Positions 22,842 through 28,300 of a stretch of DNA of 36,680 nucleotides are shown here, in pieces; the first letter of the stretch is position 1, and every line of letters starts with the position of its first letter. The DNA is taken from the IMG/VR virus record IMGVR_UViG_3300027963_000162, positions 1-36,680 of that record; one strand, written 5' to 3'. The notes under the pieces are model-generated. The model had not been told where the DNA came from, searched no databases, and worked only from the letters and a program-made list of their open reading frames with translations. Both the position numbers and the translations under genes were made by a program. The DNA comes from a virus.

Positions 22842-24380
22842 TTAGTGTCCCATCCATCCAGTTGCTGCGGTTACTTGTTGATGTGCCCGTGGTGCTCCGC
22901 GGGTTGCGCGGTCGTAACTCGATTCGCGGTGCGCTACCGGAAACGCGAACGTCACTGCTAGTGCGTCGGCTGCATCCGGTGAGGCTAGACCGCGAGACTT
23001 CATCTCTTTCTTGCCTTCCAGATAGATCGTACCTGACGAGTCTGGCTTTTTCATCGGGCCGGTCAAATCCGCTTTTAACTGTCGATCGTTCGGGATACTG
23101 GCTGTTTTTAGCCAATCCTTCATCAAGCCCCACATCTCCGCACGCTTGTTACCCCACATGACGGGTTTGCTAGACTTCCAACCGAAGTTTACACCACGCA
23201 CCTTGTATCGCTGTTCTTTTAATCTGTCAAGTATTCCGTAACCCAAACCACCTTCGTCAATCACCGTTAGCGTTGGTCGGTACTCTTCAATCGCATCGAT
23301 CACCCGTCCAACGGTTGTCATGGTGTCCTCGCCGTGATACCGCTTGATCGCTACCAAGTCTCGTCCTTGTCGCACGACGATGACGGTAGCGTCCGCGCCG
23401 CCTCGAGCTGGGTCAACTCCGACAACAATCGGCGCCGTTTCATCCTTGTACTTTGGCCGTTCGGCGGCCTCGTCGACAGCACGCGCACCAATAAACTGAT
23501 CTTCGCCAGCCGATGGAAATTCACCGTAGACCTCAACCCTAGCCTGCGGCGAATCCTCGCCATATTCCGCAATGATCTGCTCATATACCTGTTTGTCCGT
23601 ATCCTCGACATCCCGCGAGTCGATGTTCTCTGTGCGCCAGAACGCACGCTTAGCGTGGAAGCATTCGTAGAAGTACCCTTGATTGCGTCGGGGGTTACTA
23701 AACGCAAACCAATACCTATCCAAGATCGGCTCGGTAAAGAAGCCCGCACCAACCGACCAGATCGCGTCCGGTATACCGCTTGCCTCATCAAAGATCAGCA
23801 TCATGCCATCGTGGTTGTGCACACCGGCGTACGCATCCGGATTCTCTTCCGACCAGAGCTTACCCTCGGCACCCCAATATCTGGTACCTTTCTTTAGATC
23901 GCGCTCGACTAACTCAGACACCCATTTAGCAGGCACCAGCTTGGTTGCGCTGATCTCCCACCAGTGGTTGTTTATCACCATCGCCTGCCACTTAGTCAAC
24001 TCACCCCAAGTCACTGACCTAAGCTGCGCTTCGCTGTTAGCTGACACGATTACGGATGATCCGATGCGGGTGGTTAGCATCCACAGGATTAGCCAGCTAA
24101 CCAACGCTGACTTACCAATACCACGACCCGACGCAACGGCGGTTCGCATGGCGTCCATGTCTAACTTGCCGCGGTTATCTTTTAAATGCTGAGCTATCTG
24201 GCGCAACACCTTGCGCTGCCATGTGCGTGGGCCTTTGAACTTGGCCAACGGCGTGTTTGTCTGCCCCCACGGAAATGCAAACAGTACGAACGCTTCTGGA
24301 TCGTCGGCAATCGTGGGTGCCCACAACCGCGTCATTAAGAGCTGCTCGCCCTCGGAATCATAGATCGGCAGTTGCGCCAT
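22842..24380 (-). CDS. terL: Terminase large subunit (packaging ATPase/nuclease)
   Basis: Drives DNA into the procapsid and cuts the concatemer. At 512 aa it is close to P22 gp2 (499). ATPase: Walker A ASGRGIGKSA (83-92), Walker B MLIFDEAS (194-201), coupling-type FSNPRR (227-232). RNase H-like nuclease: GVDPARGGAD (321-330) with Asp323, TVIDEGGLG (372-380) with Asp375, and SPDAADALA (468-476) with Asp469 as third metal ligand. All catalytic positions are intact. It overlaps the small-subunit gene by 23 bases. Headful packaging, as in P22, is likely but is an inference from family. Confidence 0.95.
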   Translation of the reverse strand: MAQLPIYDSEGEQLLMTRLWAPTIADDPEAFVLFAFPWGQTNTPLAKFKGPRTWQRKVLRQIAQHLKDNRGKLDMDAMRTAVASGRGIGKSALVSWLILWMLTTRIGSSVIVSANSEAQLRSVTWGELTKWQAMVINNHWWEISATKLVPAKWVSELVERDLKKGTRYWGAEGKLWSEENPDAYAGVHNHDGMMLIFDEASGIPDAIWSVGAGFFTEPILDRYWFAFSNPRRNQGYFYECFHAKRAFWRTENIDSRDVEDTDKQVYEQIIAEYGEDSPQARVEVYGEFPSAGEDQFIGARAVDEAAERPKYKDETAPIVVGVDPARGGADATVIVVRQGRDLVAIKRYHGEDTMTTVGRVIDAIEEYRPTLTVIDEGGLGYGILDRLKEQRYKVRGVNFGWKSSKPVMWGNKRAEMWGLMKDWLKTASIPNDRQLKADLTGPMKKPDSSGTIYLEGKKEMKSRGLASPDAADALAVTFAFPVAHRESSYDRATRGAPRAHQQVTAATGWMGH

Positions 24381-24807
24381 GTGTCAGTGTAGTTTGTAAC
24401 GTCTGGGGTTGCTGTTCCGTGATGAGTCCGTCGATGACTCGGCCTTGGGCTTGTTCTAGCGCCTGCGTGATGCTGATCTTCTGATAGACGTCGATGCTGA
24501 TTTCTTGCTTGGCCGTCCAACCGTGGCTGTGTTGCAGAATAGCCAACGCCGCCTTAGCGTCGCCTGCACGGGCTGCTTCGCGCAAATGCGAGCTAGCTTC
24601 GATCTCAGAATCAGCGCGTCCCTTTTGCTCTGCCATTGTAGCAACCGGATCAAACTCACACAACTGCCGGTACTCCTGCGGCAACATGCCAGCCGCCAAC
24701 GCCAACGAATCACCTTTAAGGCCAAGCGCCGCCGCGTCGTAGATTGCCTGCAACCGCGACTCGGTAGCCTCTAGCTTACGGATAGATAGCGGGATCGATT
24801 TGAACAT
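24358..24807 (-). CDS. terS: Terminase small subunit
   Basis: A 149-aa helical protein immediately upstream of, and overlapping, TerL. The N-terminal half (LEATESRLQAIYDAAALGLK, GDSLALAAGMLPQEYRQLCE) looks like a helix-turn-helix that recognises pac DNA. The middle (HLREAARAGDAKAALAILQH) is typical of TerS oligomerisation helices. In-frame codons upstream reach TAA 12 bases before the ATG, so this ATG is the only start. No Shine-Dalgarno sequence precedes it, and a -10-like TAATAT ends only six bases before the ATG, suggesting leaderless translation. It is the first gene of the late operon. Confidence 0.82.
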   Translation of the reverse strand: MFKSIPLSIRKLEATESRLQAIYDAAALGLKGDSLALAAGMLPQEYRQLCEFDPVATMAEQKGRADSEIEASSHLREAARAGDAKAALAILQHSHGWTAKQEISIDVYQKISITQALEQAQGRVIDGLITEQQPQTLQTTLTHGATADL

Positions 24808-24813
24808 GTTCGC

Positions 24814-24841
24814 ATATTAACAAATAATTTTTAGATTGCAA
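24814..24841 (-). promoter_or_regulatory. Candidate late promoter in front of TerS
   Basis: On the minus strand TTGCAA (24841-24836), a 16-bp spacer and TAATAT (24819-24814) form a sigma70-like promoter. The expected start of transcription, about seven bases after the -10, falls on or next to the TerS ATG. It is the only promoter-like sequence I find for the 24-kb leftward late operon. A phage-modified polymerase might use different signals. Confidence 0.5.
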
Positions 24842-24846
24842 GCGTG

Positions 24847-25160
24847 TAGGCAATGTGGGCAGTTTAAAAATAAAAAAAATTGTCTGCTGAACCTCCGTTA
24901 CCGTGACCGGTCGGCGCGGGCCCTGCACCCCCCATGTTAGTGAGCACTTACTTTTTTAGTTAACAAGCTAACAAGTTAGTAAGCACTTACATACAATGTT
25001 AGTGACCACTAACTAACTAGGTTAGTGAGCACTCACTTTTTTGCGCTAGGCATGCGGTACCAGGCACACAATATGTTAGTAAATAGCTATGTAGGCAATG
25101 TAGGCAATTGTGGGCGCCGGTTTAAATCGTTGCCGTGTACGAATGCCTAAATAATAGGCA
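24847..25160. repeat. TAGGCA hexamer repeats
   Basis: TAGGCA occurs at 24847, 25047, 25092, 25101 and 25155, with one inverted copy (TGCCTA) at 25144 that forms a 6-bp hairpin with 25155. Variants TGGGCA (24856) and TGGGCG (25111) extend two of them. The longer pieces TGTAGGCAATGTGGGCA (24845-24861) and TGTAGGCAATGTAGGCA (25090-25106) form direct repeats flanking the GTTAGTG sites. Confidence 0.65.
24936..25090. repeat. Five near-palindromic 16-bp sites (GTTAGTG family)
   Basis: Sites start at 24936, 24975, 24998, 25021 and 25075: GTTAGTGAGCACTTAC, GTTAGTAAGCACTTAC, GTTAGTGACCACTAAC, GTTAGTGAGCACTCAC, and a half-site GTTAGTAAATAGCTAT. The third is a perfect inverted repeat of GTTAGTG. Sites two to four are spaced 23 bp apart, about two helical turns. 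The dyad shape fits a dimeric regulator (a TetR-type operator would look like this) or an initiator protein. Confidence 0.8.
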
Positions 25161-25215
25161 GACACTGTATAAAAACTACTGTATATCTACAATTTTTTAA
25201 AGTCTAATCTATAAC

Positions 25216-25322
25216 TACCCGCAATTACCTACAAAGTTAAAAAGCCTAGTATTGGCGCGCATTTTCACGCGGGTAATTCCAGGCAAAATCATTACCCGCA
25301 CATTAACGACAATTACCCGCAA
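25216..25322. repeat. TTACCCGC boxes upstream of the early promoter
   Basis: ATTACCCGC occurs at 25291 and 25312, about 20 bp apart, once inverted as GCGGGTAAT at 25269, and once in part (TACCCGCAA) at 25216. The boxes lie 40-150 bp upstream of the predicted rightward promoter, a place suited to an activator or repressor. Confidence 0.6.
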
Positions 25323-25362
25323 ATAATACTTGACTAATTTGTTTGGGTATACAAAATAAAGC

Positions 25363-25390
25363 TTTACAAGATAATCTATTGTGGTATTCT
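25363..25390 (+). promoter_or_regulatory. Extended -10 promoter of the rightward operon
   Basis: TTTACA (25363-25368), a 16-bp spacer and TATTCT (25385-25390), preceded by TGG to make an extended -10. The expected transcription start is near 25397. A hairpin TGTTGC-ACGAA-GCAACA (25396-25412) would then sit at the very 5' end of the mRNA, followed by an AGGAG ribosome binding site at 25422-25426. Confidence 0.6.
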
Positions 25391-25395
25391 GACTG

Positions 25396-25412
25396 TGTTG
25401 CACGAAGCAACA
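25396..25412 (+). other. 5'-terminal mRNA hairpin
   Basis: Perfect 6-bp stem TGTTGC / GCAACA with the loop ACGAA, starting at the predicted first nucleotide of the rightward transcript and ending ten bases before the ribosome binding site. Stems at the 5' end protect bacterial and phage mRNAs from RNase E-type decay, so a stabiliser is the likely role. Confidence 0.45.
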
Positions 25413-25434
25413 ACAACTACCAGGAGAAAACAAA

Positions 25435-25512
25435 ATGCAAAATGTTATTGATACGGCGGTAGTGGTTATTTTCTCTTTATGTTTTCTTAAAGTTTTAACT
25501 ATATTTTTCTGA
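25435..25512 (+). CDS. 25-aa hydrophobic peptide, first gene of the rightward operon
   Basis: The product is MQNVIDTAVVVIFSLCFLKV plus LTIFF, essentially one membrane helix. It has the best ribosome binding site of the operon (AGGAG, eight bases before ATG), and the next gene's GAGGA directly follows its stop. Membrane mini-proteins are often made early by phages, but a translated leader peptide is an alternative. No homologue is recognised. Confidence 0.55.
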   Translation: MQNVIDTAVVVIFSLCFLKVLTIFF

Positions 25513-25522
25513 GGATAACAAA

Positions 25523-25681
25523 ATGAAAAAACTAAACTTAATTGCGGCCGCACTTGCCGGCGTTGGATTCGGACTATTGTTTATCGGCGCCGCTGAAAAT
25601 ATTTTCAATTTAACTGAAGTCTTAATCGGCGGCGCCGTATGCTGCGCCGCTTTTGTCTATTCTATAGCGGAGGCGCAATAA
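25523..25681 (+). CDS. 52-aa two-TM small membrane protein
   Basis: The product begins MKKLNLIAAALAGVGFGLLF and has a second hydrophobic stretch (LIGGAVCCAAFVYSIA), with the turn AAENIFNLTE between them. Two short helices with a positively charged start suggest an inner-membrane hairpin protein with both ends inside. GAGGA lies upstream, and the stop overlaps the next ATG (TAATG), so it is coupled to the GP88-like gene. Function unknown; small membrane proteins in early operons can alter host membrane functions or exclude other phages. Confidence 0.65.
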   Translation: MKKLNLIAAALAGVGFGLLFIGAAENIFNLTEVLIGGAVCCAAFVYSIAEAQ

Positions 25682-26325
25682 TGAAAATTTCAGTTACTTC
25701 AAAACTAGACGGCGTGCGCTCTTGGTCACTTGAAGCGCTTGACACTTGCCCAGGATCAATTGCGGCGCCTGGTCAACTAGTTGACGCATGCGCCGGCTGT
25801 TACGCGACGACGGGCAATTATCGTTTTGCCAACGTGAAAGCGCCGCGCGCGCATAACAAAAAAGATTGGCAACGCTTAGCATGGATTGACGATATGGCCC
25901 AGGAACTAGAAAAAGACACGTATTTTCGTTGGTTTGATTCGGGCGACATGTACACGTTAGCGCTTGCCGAAAAGATTCTCGAAGTAATGAAGCGCACGCC
26001 TTGGGTGAAACACTGGATTCCAACGCGCATGTATAAGTTTCCGAAATTTCGCCAGGTATTAACTGACATGCAAGCGCTGAAAAACGTATCCGTGCGCTTT
26101 TCCAGTGATTCTGTAACGGGCGAATATACCAAGGGCTTACACGGTAGCGTGATAGTTCCTACGCCAGGCGACGCAAAGCGCGGCGTCAAATTGTGCGGCG
26201 CTTACGATAACAATGGTCAATGCGGGCCTTGTCGCGCTTGCTACGATAAGCGCGTCAAAGTAATTGCATACCCTGCGCACGGGCGCAAAATGAATAAAGT
26301 AATTATGTTAAAAAAGGCGGCGTGA
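25681..26325 (+). CDS. GP88-like protein with Cys clusters
   Basis: A 214-aa protein starting MKISVTSKLD. An in-frame codon further upstream exists, but this ATG overlaps the previous stop and gives the natural N-terminus. Motifs: TCPGS with Cys23, ACAGCYA with Cys37 and Cys40, YFRWFDSGDM (81-90), HWIPTR (111-116), and a C-terminal zinc-ribbon-like cluster of Cys172, Cys181, Cys184 and Cys187. The N-terminal CPG...C-x-x-CYA plus a central R-x-x-DSGD and a following (Y/I)-x-TR strand is the layout of the phage GP88 family, whose function is unknown. Seven conserved-looking cysteines suggest metal or Fe-S binding. A TIM-barrel, radical-SAM-like fold is a guess only. Confidence 0.65.
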   Translation: MKISVTSKLDGVRSWSLEALDTCPGSIAAPGQLVDACAGCYATTGNYRFANVKAPRAHNKKDWQRLAWIDDMAQELEKDTYFRWFDSGDMYTLALAEKILEVMKRTPWVKHWIPTRMYKFPKFRQVLTDMQALKNVSVRFSSDSVTGEYTKGLHGSVIVPTPGDAKRGVKLCGAYDNNGQCGPCRACYDKRVKVIAYPAHGRKMNKVIMLKKAA

Positions 26326-26552
26326 TGAAAACACTAACAGCAAAATATCCTGGCCATTGTAAGAAAACCGGCGCCCGCATATTAGCGGGCGACTTGATCC
26401 AATGGTCGAAAGCGGGCGCCGTTTTGCTTAAACGCGCGGCCGCTGGCGTGAATTCCATTACGCTAATTGGCGATCAAGGCCCGAAAACGTTTTATCAAAA
26501 CATACGCGGCCGGTGCGAGGACGCGCCTTGTTGTGGCTGTTGCACAATTTAA
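26325..26552 (+). CDS. 75-aa Cys-rich basic protein
   Basis: Starts at the ATG overlapping the previous stop (TGATG). A GTG one codon earlier is possible but adds nothing. The product reads MKTLTAKYPGHCKKTGARIL, then AGDLIQWSKAGAVLLKRAAA, and ends CEDAPCCGCCTI. The KYPG-C-KTGA-I-AGD-I-W motif is a small beta domain seen in zinc-binding phage and bacterial proteins, with the first ligand at Cys12. Five cysteines at the C-terminus could complete a site. It is translationally linked to the GP88-like gene, so the two may act together. Confidence 0.65.
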   Translation: MKTLTAKYPGHCKKTGARILAGDLIQWSKAGAVLLKRAAAGVNSITLIGDQGPKTFYQNIRGRCEDAPCCGCCTI

Positions 26553-26565
26553 TCAAGGGGAAACT

Positions 26566-26718
26566 ATGAGCTATACATTAAAAACACCCGTTAACGGGTT
26601 ATCGCTTGACGATATCAAGAGAATTTATGATCAAAACCCGAACATGACACTAAAAGAGCTATCTAATTTGACCGGCTACGCGATACCGTTTTTAAAGAAA
26701 ATATTAATGGAGGCCTGA
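26566..26718 (+). CDS. 50-aa helix-turn-helix-like protein
   Basis: The product begins MSYTLKTPVNGLSLDDIKRI and continues YDQNPNMTLKELSNLTGY, AIPFLKKILMEA. The MTLKELSNLTGYAIPFLKKI segment has the spacing of a helix-turn-helix recognition unit. AAGGGG precedes the ATG; a longer frame upstream runs over the previous gene and is not used. A small DNA-binding regulator is plausible for an early operon, and the repeats in the adjacent control region would be natural targets. Both points are inference. Confidence 0.65.
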   Translation: MSYTLKTPVNGLSLDDIKRIYDQNPNMTLKELSNLTGYAIPFLKKILMEA

Positions 26719-26720
26719 TT

Positions 26721-26870
26721 ATGACTTACAGACAATTGATTGAAGCGGCCCTTGTGGCCGTAATTGACGCCGTTGAAAACTCTGATTCTGATCAGGGCCT
26801 GCAAAGCGCCGAGCGCGCGATAGCACTACTTAAAACCTACTTATACGAGGGGGACGCATGCAAACCATAA
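26721..26870 (+). CDS. 49-aa helical protein
   Basis: GGAGG lies eight bases before the ATG. The product (MTYRQLIEAALVAVIDAVEN, SDSDQGLQSAERAIALLKTY) is two amphipathic helices with an acidic turn. The 3' end overlaps the start of the next gene by 13 bases. The Shine-Dalgarno spacing, fit between neighbours and overlap support a real gene. No family is recognised. Confidence 0.6.
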   Translation: MTYRQLIEAALVAVIDAVENSDSDQGLQSAERAIALLKTYLYEGDACKP

Positions 26871-27145
26871 ATATTGATGGCACTACGTACAAATTGAAAT
26901 TCGACCGCTGCCCGCTTGAATGGACAAAAGCGGCCCGAAAGCCCTATAAACCGGCAAAACCTAAGAACATACGTAAATTTCCAGTATGGGTCGACAGCAT
27001 GTCAACGGCGGCCTATATACGGGCCTTTGACAAATTGAACATGTTGCAATCGGTCGATTATATCGGCGCAAGTGAAACAAGTACGCCACAATATGATCCG
27101 TCAATCCCGCTATTTGAAATCCTACCGGACGAGGTAAGCGCATGA
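26858..27145 (+). CDS. 95-aa unknown protein of the rightward operon
   Basis: The product begins MQTINIDGTTYKLKFDRCPL and has a basic middle (ARKPYKPAKPKNIRKFPVWV), then STAAYIRAFDKLNMLQ and an acidic C-terminus (FEILPDEVSA). It has one cysteine. GAGGGGG is placed nine bases before the start and the gene overlaps both neighbours slightly. The start resembles a small beta sheet and the rest is mixed. I do not recognise it. Confidence 0.7.
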   Translation: MQTINIDGTTYKLKFDRCPLEWTKAARKPYKPAKPKNIRKFPVWVDSMSTAAYIRAFDKLNMLQSVDYIGASETSTPQYDPSIPLFEILPDEVSA

Positions 27146-27354
27146 ACTATGACCCTGCAGATAAAGTGAGCACAATTGTCTATACCTTAAACGGTATAAC
27201 GTACTTGCCCCATTACAGGCATGTTAACGCTTACGTAAAACCTGGCTACGGTCGGGCGCACTTTGAAGAGATGAGCGCCGCAGAATTGATCTTTGCGGGC
27301 GCTATAACGTCAACTGAATACTTATTTTCACGTGTAGGGGGCAATAATGGGTAA
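27142..27354 (+). CDS. 70-aa unknown protein
   Basis: Start ATG overlaps the previous stop (ATGA); GAGG lies upstream. The product reads MNYDPADKVSTIVYTLNGIT, then YLPHYRHVNAYVKPGYGRAH, FEEMSAAELIFAGAITSTEY. It is rich in Tyr and polar residues, compact and without hydrophobic segments, so soluble. It overlaps the following gene by 8 bases. No family is recognised. It belongs to the tightly packed early-type operon. Confidence 0.68.
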   Translation: MNYDPADKVSTIVYTLNGITYLPHYRHVNAYVKPGYGRAHFEEMSAAELIFAGAITSTEYLFSRVGGNNG

Positions 27355-27604
27355 ATTAAAAGACATACTGATTGATACCCATCAGTTACATTGGCCGTCT
27401 AATTTAGCAGCCTATGAGTATCATTATGAGAGTGGCGAGTTACTTTGTTTCCTTGACTATACCGCACCCGATAGGGGCGTAGGATATAACGGGAGCGCGT
27501 GGTTAGTGCATGCGTATGCGGGAGGCGTTGACGTCGTCAAGCTCTTGCGCGATGAGATAATCAGAGAGATTGAGGGGTTAGCATGTTCGCGCTTATCGGA
27601 TTGA
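27347..27604 (+). CDS. 85-aa unknown alpha/beta protein
   Basis: The product begins MGKLKDILIDTHQLHWPSNL and has LAAYEYHYESGELLCFLDYT, then GSAWLVHAYAGGVDVVKLLR and DEIIREIEGLACSRLSD. The strand-rich centre followed by one or two C-terminal helices looks like a small folded domain. AGGGGG precedes the start. The 3' end overlaps the 19-aa frame that follows. Function unknown. Confidence 0.68.
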   Translation: MGKLKDILIDTHQLHWPSNLAAYEYHYESGELLCFLDYTAPDRGVGYNGSAWLVHAYAGGVDVVKLLRDEIIREIEGLACSRLSD

Positions 27605-27642
27605 TGCTTGCTGCACTACTTGCGATCGTGCTAGGATTGTAA
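27583..27642 (+). CDS. 19-aa transmembrane mini-protein
   Basis: MFALIGLMLAALLAIVLGL, a single hydrophobic helix with no charged residue, preceded by GAGGGG six bases before ATG and ending just before the operon terminator. The quality of the ribosome binding site argues that it is translated. It could be a membrane mini-protein or simply a short tail frame. It is at the limit of what sequence alone supports. Confidence 0.4.
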   Translation: MFALIGLMLAALLAIVLGL

Positions 27643-27664
27643 CGATTTTTCCGGTGGTTGTAAT

Positions 27665-27694
27665 TTTATCCCCTCATGTGAGGGGATTTTTTTT
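27665..27694. terminator. Strong intrinsic terminator between converging operons
   Basis: ATCCCCTCA-TG-TGAGGGGAT, a 9-bp inverted repeat (the inner pairs open to make a loop), followed by TTTTTTTT on the plus strand and preceded by TTTTAT's complement, a shorter A/T tract, for the minus strand. It ends the rightward operon and may also stop leftward transcription from the replication operon that converges on it. Confidence 0.88.
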
Positions 27695-27739
27695 GTTTGC
27701 GCGCTGTTACTTTGCTTATCCTCTCGCGCGAAAGGATTT

Positions 27740-27940
27740 TTATGTGCGTTCCATAATCTCATATGCGCGTAAACGCGCGCGTAACTCTGCTATCTCAGCG
27801 TCGCGCTCAGCTAATTTTTTCTGCAAGTGTTCGCTCAGATCGTAAACTGCGGCTAATTTATCAAACCTGGCTTTATGGTCTTCCATCATCATGTTATACA
27901 GGCGCTCTGACGCTTCAATTTGTTTTTGTATAAAGTCCAT
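27740..27940 (-). CDS. 66-aa coiled-coil protein
   Basis: Starts MDFIQKQIEASERLYNMMME and is helical and charged throughout, with heptad-like spacing in LAAVYDLSEHLQKKLAERDA, EIAELRARLRAYEIM. GGGGG lies five bases before its ATG. It is the last gene of the leftward replication operon, behind a hairpin terminator, so it may be transcribed at a reduced level. The likely role is a small oligomeric adaptor or regulator. No family is recognised. Confidence 0.65.
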   Translation of the reverse strand: MDFIQKQIEASERLYNMMMEDHKARFDKLAAVYDLSEHLQKKLAERDAEIAELRARLRAYEIMERT

Positions 27941-27946
27941 GTAACC

Positions 27947-27982
27947 CCCAAAAGAAAAACGCGCCAGATCGTCTCTGGCGCG
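27947..27982 (-). terminator. Intrinsic terminator after the acidic-protein gene
   Basis: On the minus strand CGCGCCAGA-GACGA-TCTGGCGCG forms a perfect 9-bp stem with a 5-nt loop, followed by TTTTTCTTTT. It lies 13 bases beyond the stop of the acidic protein and before the coiled-coil gene. Confidence 0.85.
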
Positions 27983-27994
27983 CTCATGCTGCTA

Positions 27995-28240
27995 TTACTC
28001 TGTTGCGTCTACTTCGTCGTCGCTCTCTTCGTCGTCACAAGCTACGAACTCATCTGCTTCTTCGTCAAAATAGTACGTCACGTTATCGAACGCGTTATAA
28101 AAGAACTCAACGTCGTCTTCTACCCAGAACGCGTTACCGTCCTCGTCATACTCAACGCCATCATCGCACTCATACTCAAACTCTACTACTTCATCGTCGA
28201 TCACGACAACGCTGTTGCCGGTGTAAATTGTGATTGCCAT
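27995..28240 (-). CDS. Extremely acidic 81-aa protein without basic residues
   Basis: 31 of 81 residues are Asp or Glu, and there is not one Lys, Arg or His, giving a net charge near -31. Acidic residues are spread through a beta-like sequence with many aromatics (VVVIDDEVVEFEYECDDGVE, FWVEDDVEFFYNAF, VTYYFDEEADEF) rather than in one poly-acid run, so a folded protein is likely. This is the profile of DNA mimics such as T7 Ocr, which block restriction enzymes or other DNA-binding host proteins. Sequence similarity to a known mimic is not seen. GGAG lies eight bases before the ATG, and a terminator follows the gene. Confidence 0.75.
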   Translation of the reverse strand: MAITIYTGNSVVVIDDEVVEFEYECDDGVEYDEDGNAFWVEDDVEFFYNAFDNVTYYFDEEADEFVACDDEESDDEVDATE

Positions 28241-28257
28241 TTTGATACTCCAAAAGT

Positions 28258-28280
28258 GTTACGGCCACGCCGACCGTAAG
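28258..28280. other. Imperfect hairpin upstream of the acidic-protein gene
   Basis: TTACGG-CCACGCCGA-CCGTAA, a 6-bp perfect stem in the 60-bp gap between the metallophosphoesterase and acidic-protein genes. No long T run follows on the minus strand, so it is at best a weak attenuator. Confidence 0.35.
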
Positions 28281-28300
28281 ATTATTTTATGCGAGAATCA

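Larger units (their letters stand above)
24808..25434. other. 627-bp non-coding control/origin-like region
   Basis: This gap separates the leftward late operon from the rightward small-gene operon and holds no convincing gene. It contains three families of short repeats (GTTAGTG near-palindromes, TAGGCA hexamers, TTACCCGC boxes), AT-rich blocks and promoters firing outward on both sides. Clustered repeats plus AT-rich DNA between divergent operons is the usual look of a replication origin and/or the master regulatory region. Which of the two it is cannot be told from sequence. Confidence 0.6.

Noticed and set aside
23351-23791. 146-codon minus-strand frame inside TerL
   Set aside because: It lies wholly within the terminase gene, whose motifs are intact; the product is Arg/Ser-rich shadow sequence.
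24936-25090. Possible CRISPR array
   Set aside because: Repeats are near-palindromic 16-mers with gaps of 39, 23, 23 and 54 bp between starts; there are no spacers of uniform length and no cas genes.
25110-25170. Possible tRNA (a GGTTTAAATC piece resembling a T loop)
   Set aside because: No acceptor, D or anticodon stems can be formed around it; only the TGCCTA/TAGGCA hairpin is real.
25215-25553. 112-codon minus-strand frame across the control region
   Set aside because: It runs through the TTACCCGC repeats, the promoter and the first small rightward gene, and its product is low-complexity with no ribosome binding site.
28003-28233. Arg-rich plus-strand frame
   Set aside because: It is the mirror image of the extremely acidic gene: GAC/GAA-rich codons read on the other strand give Arg/Leu/Ser. 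No ribosome binding site.
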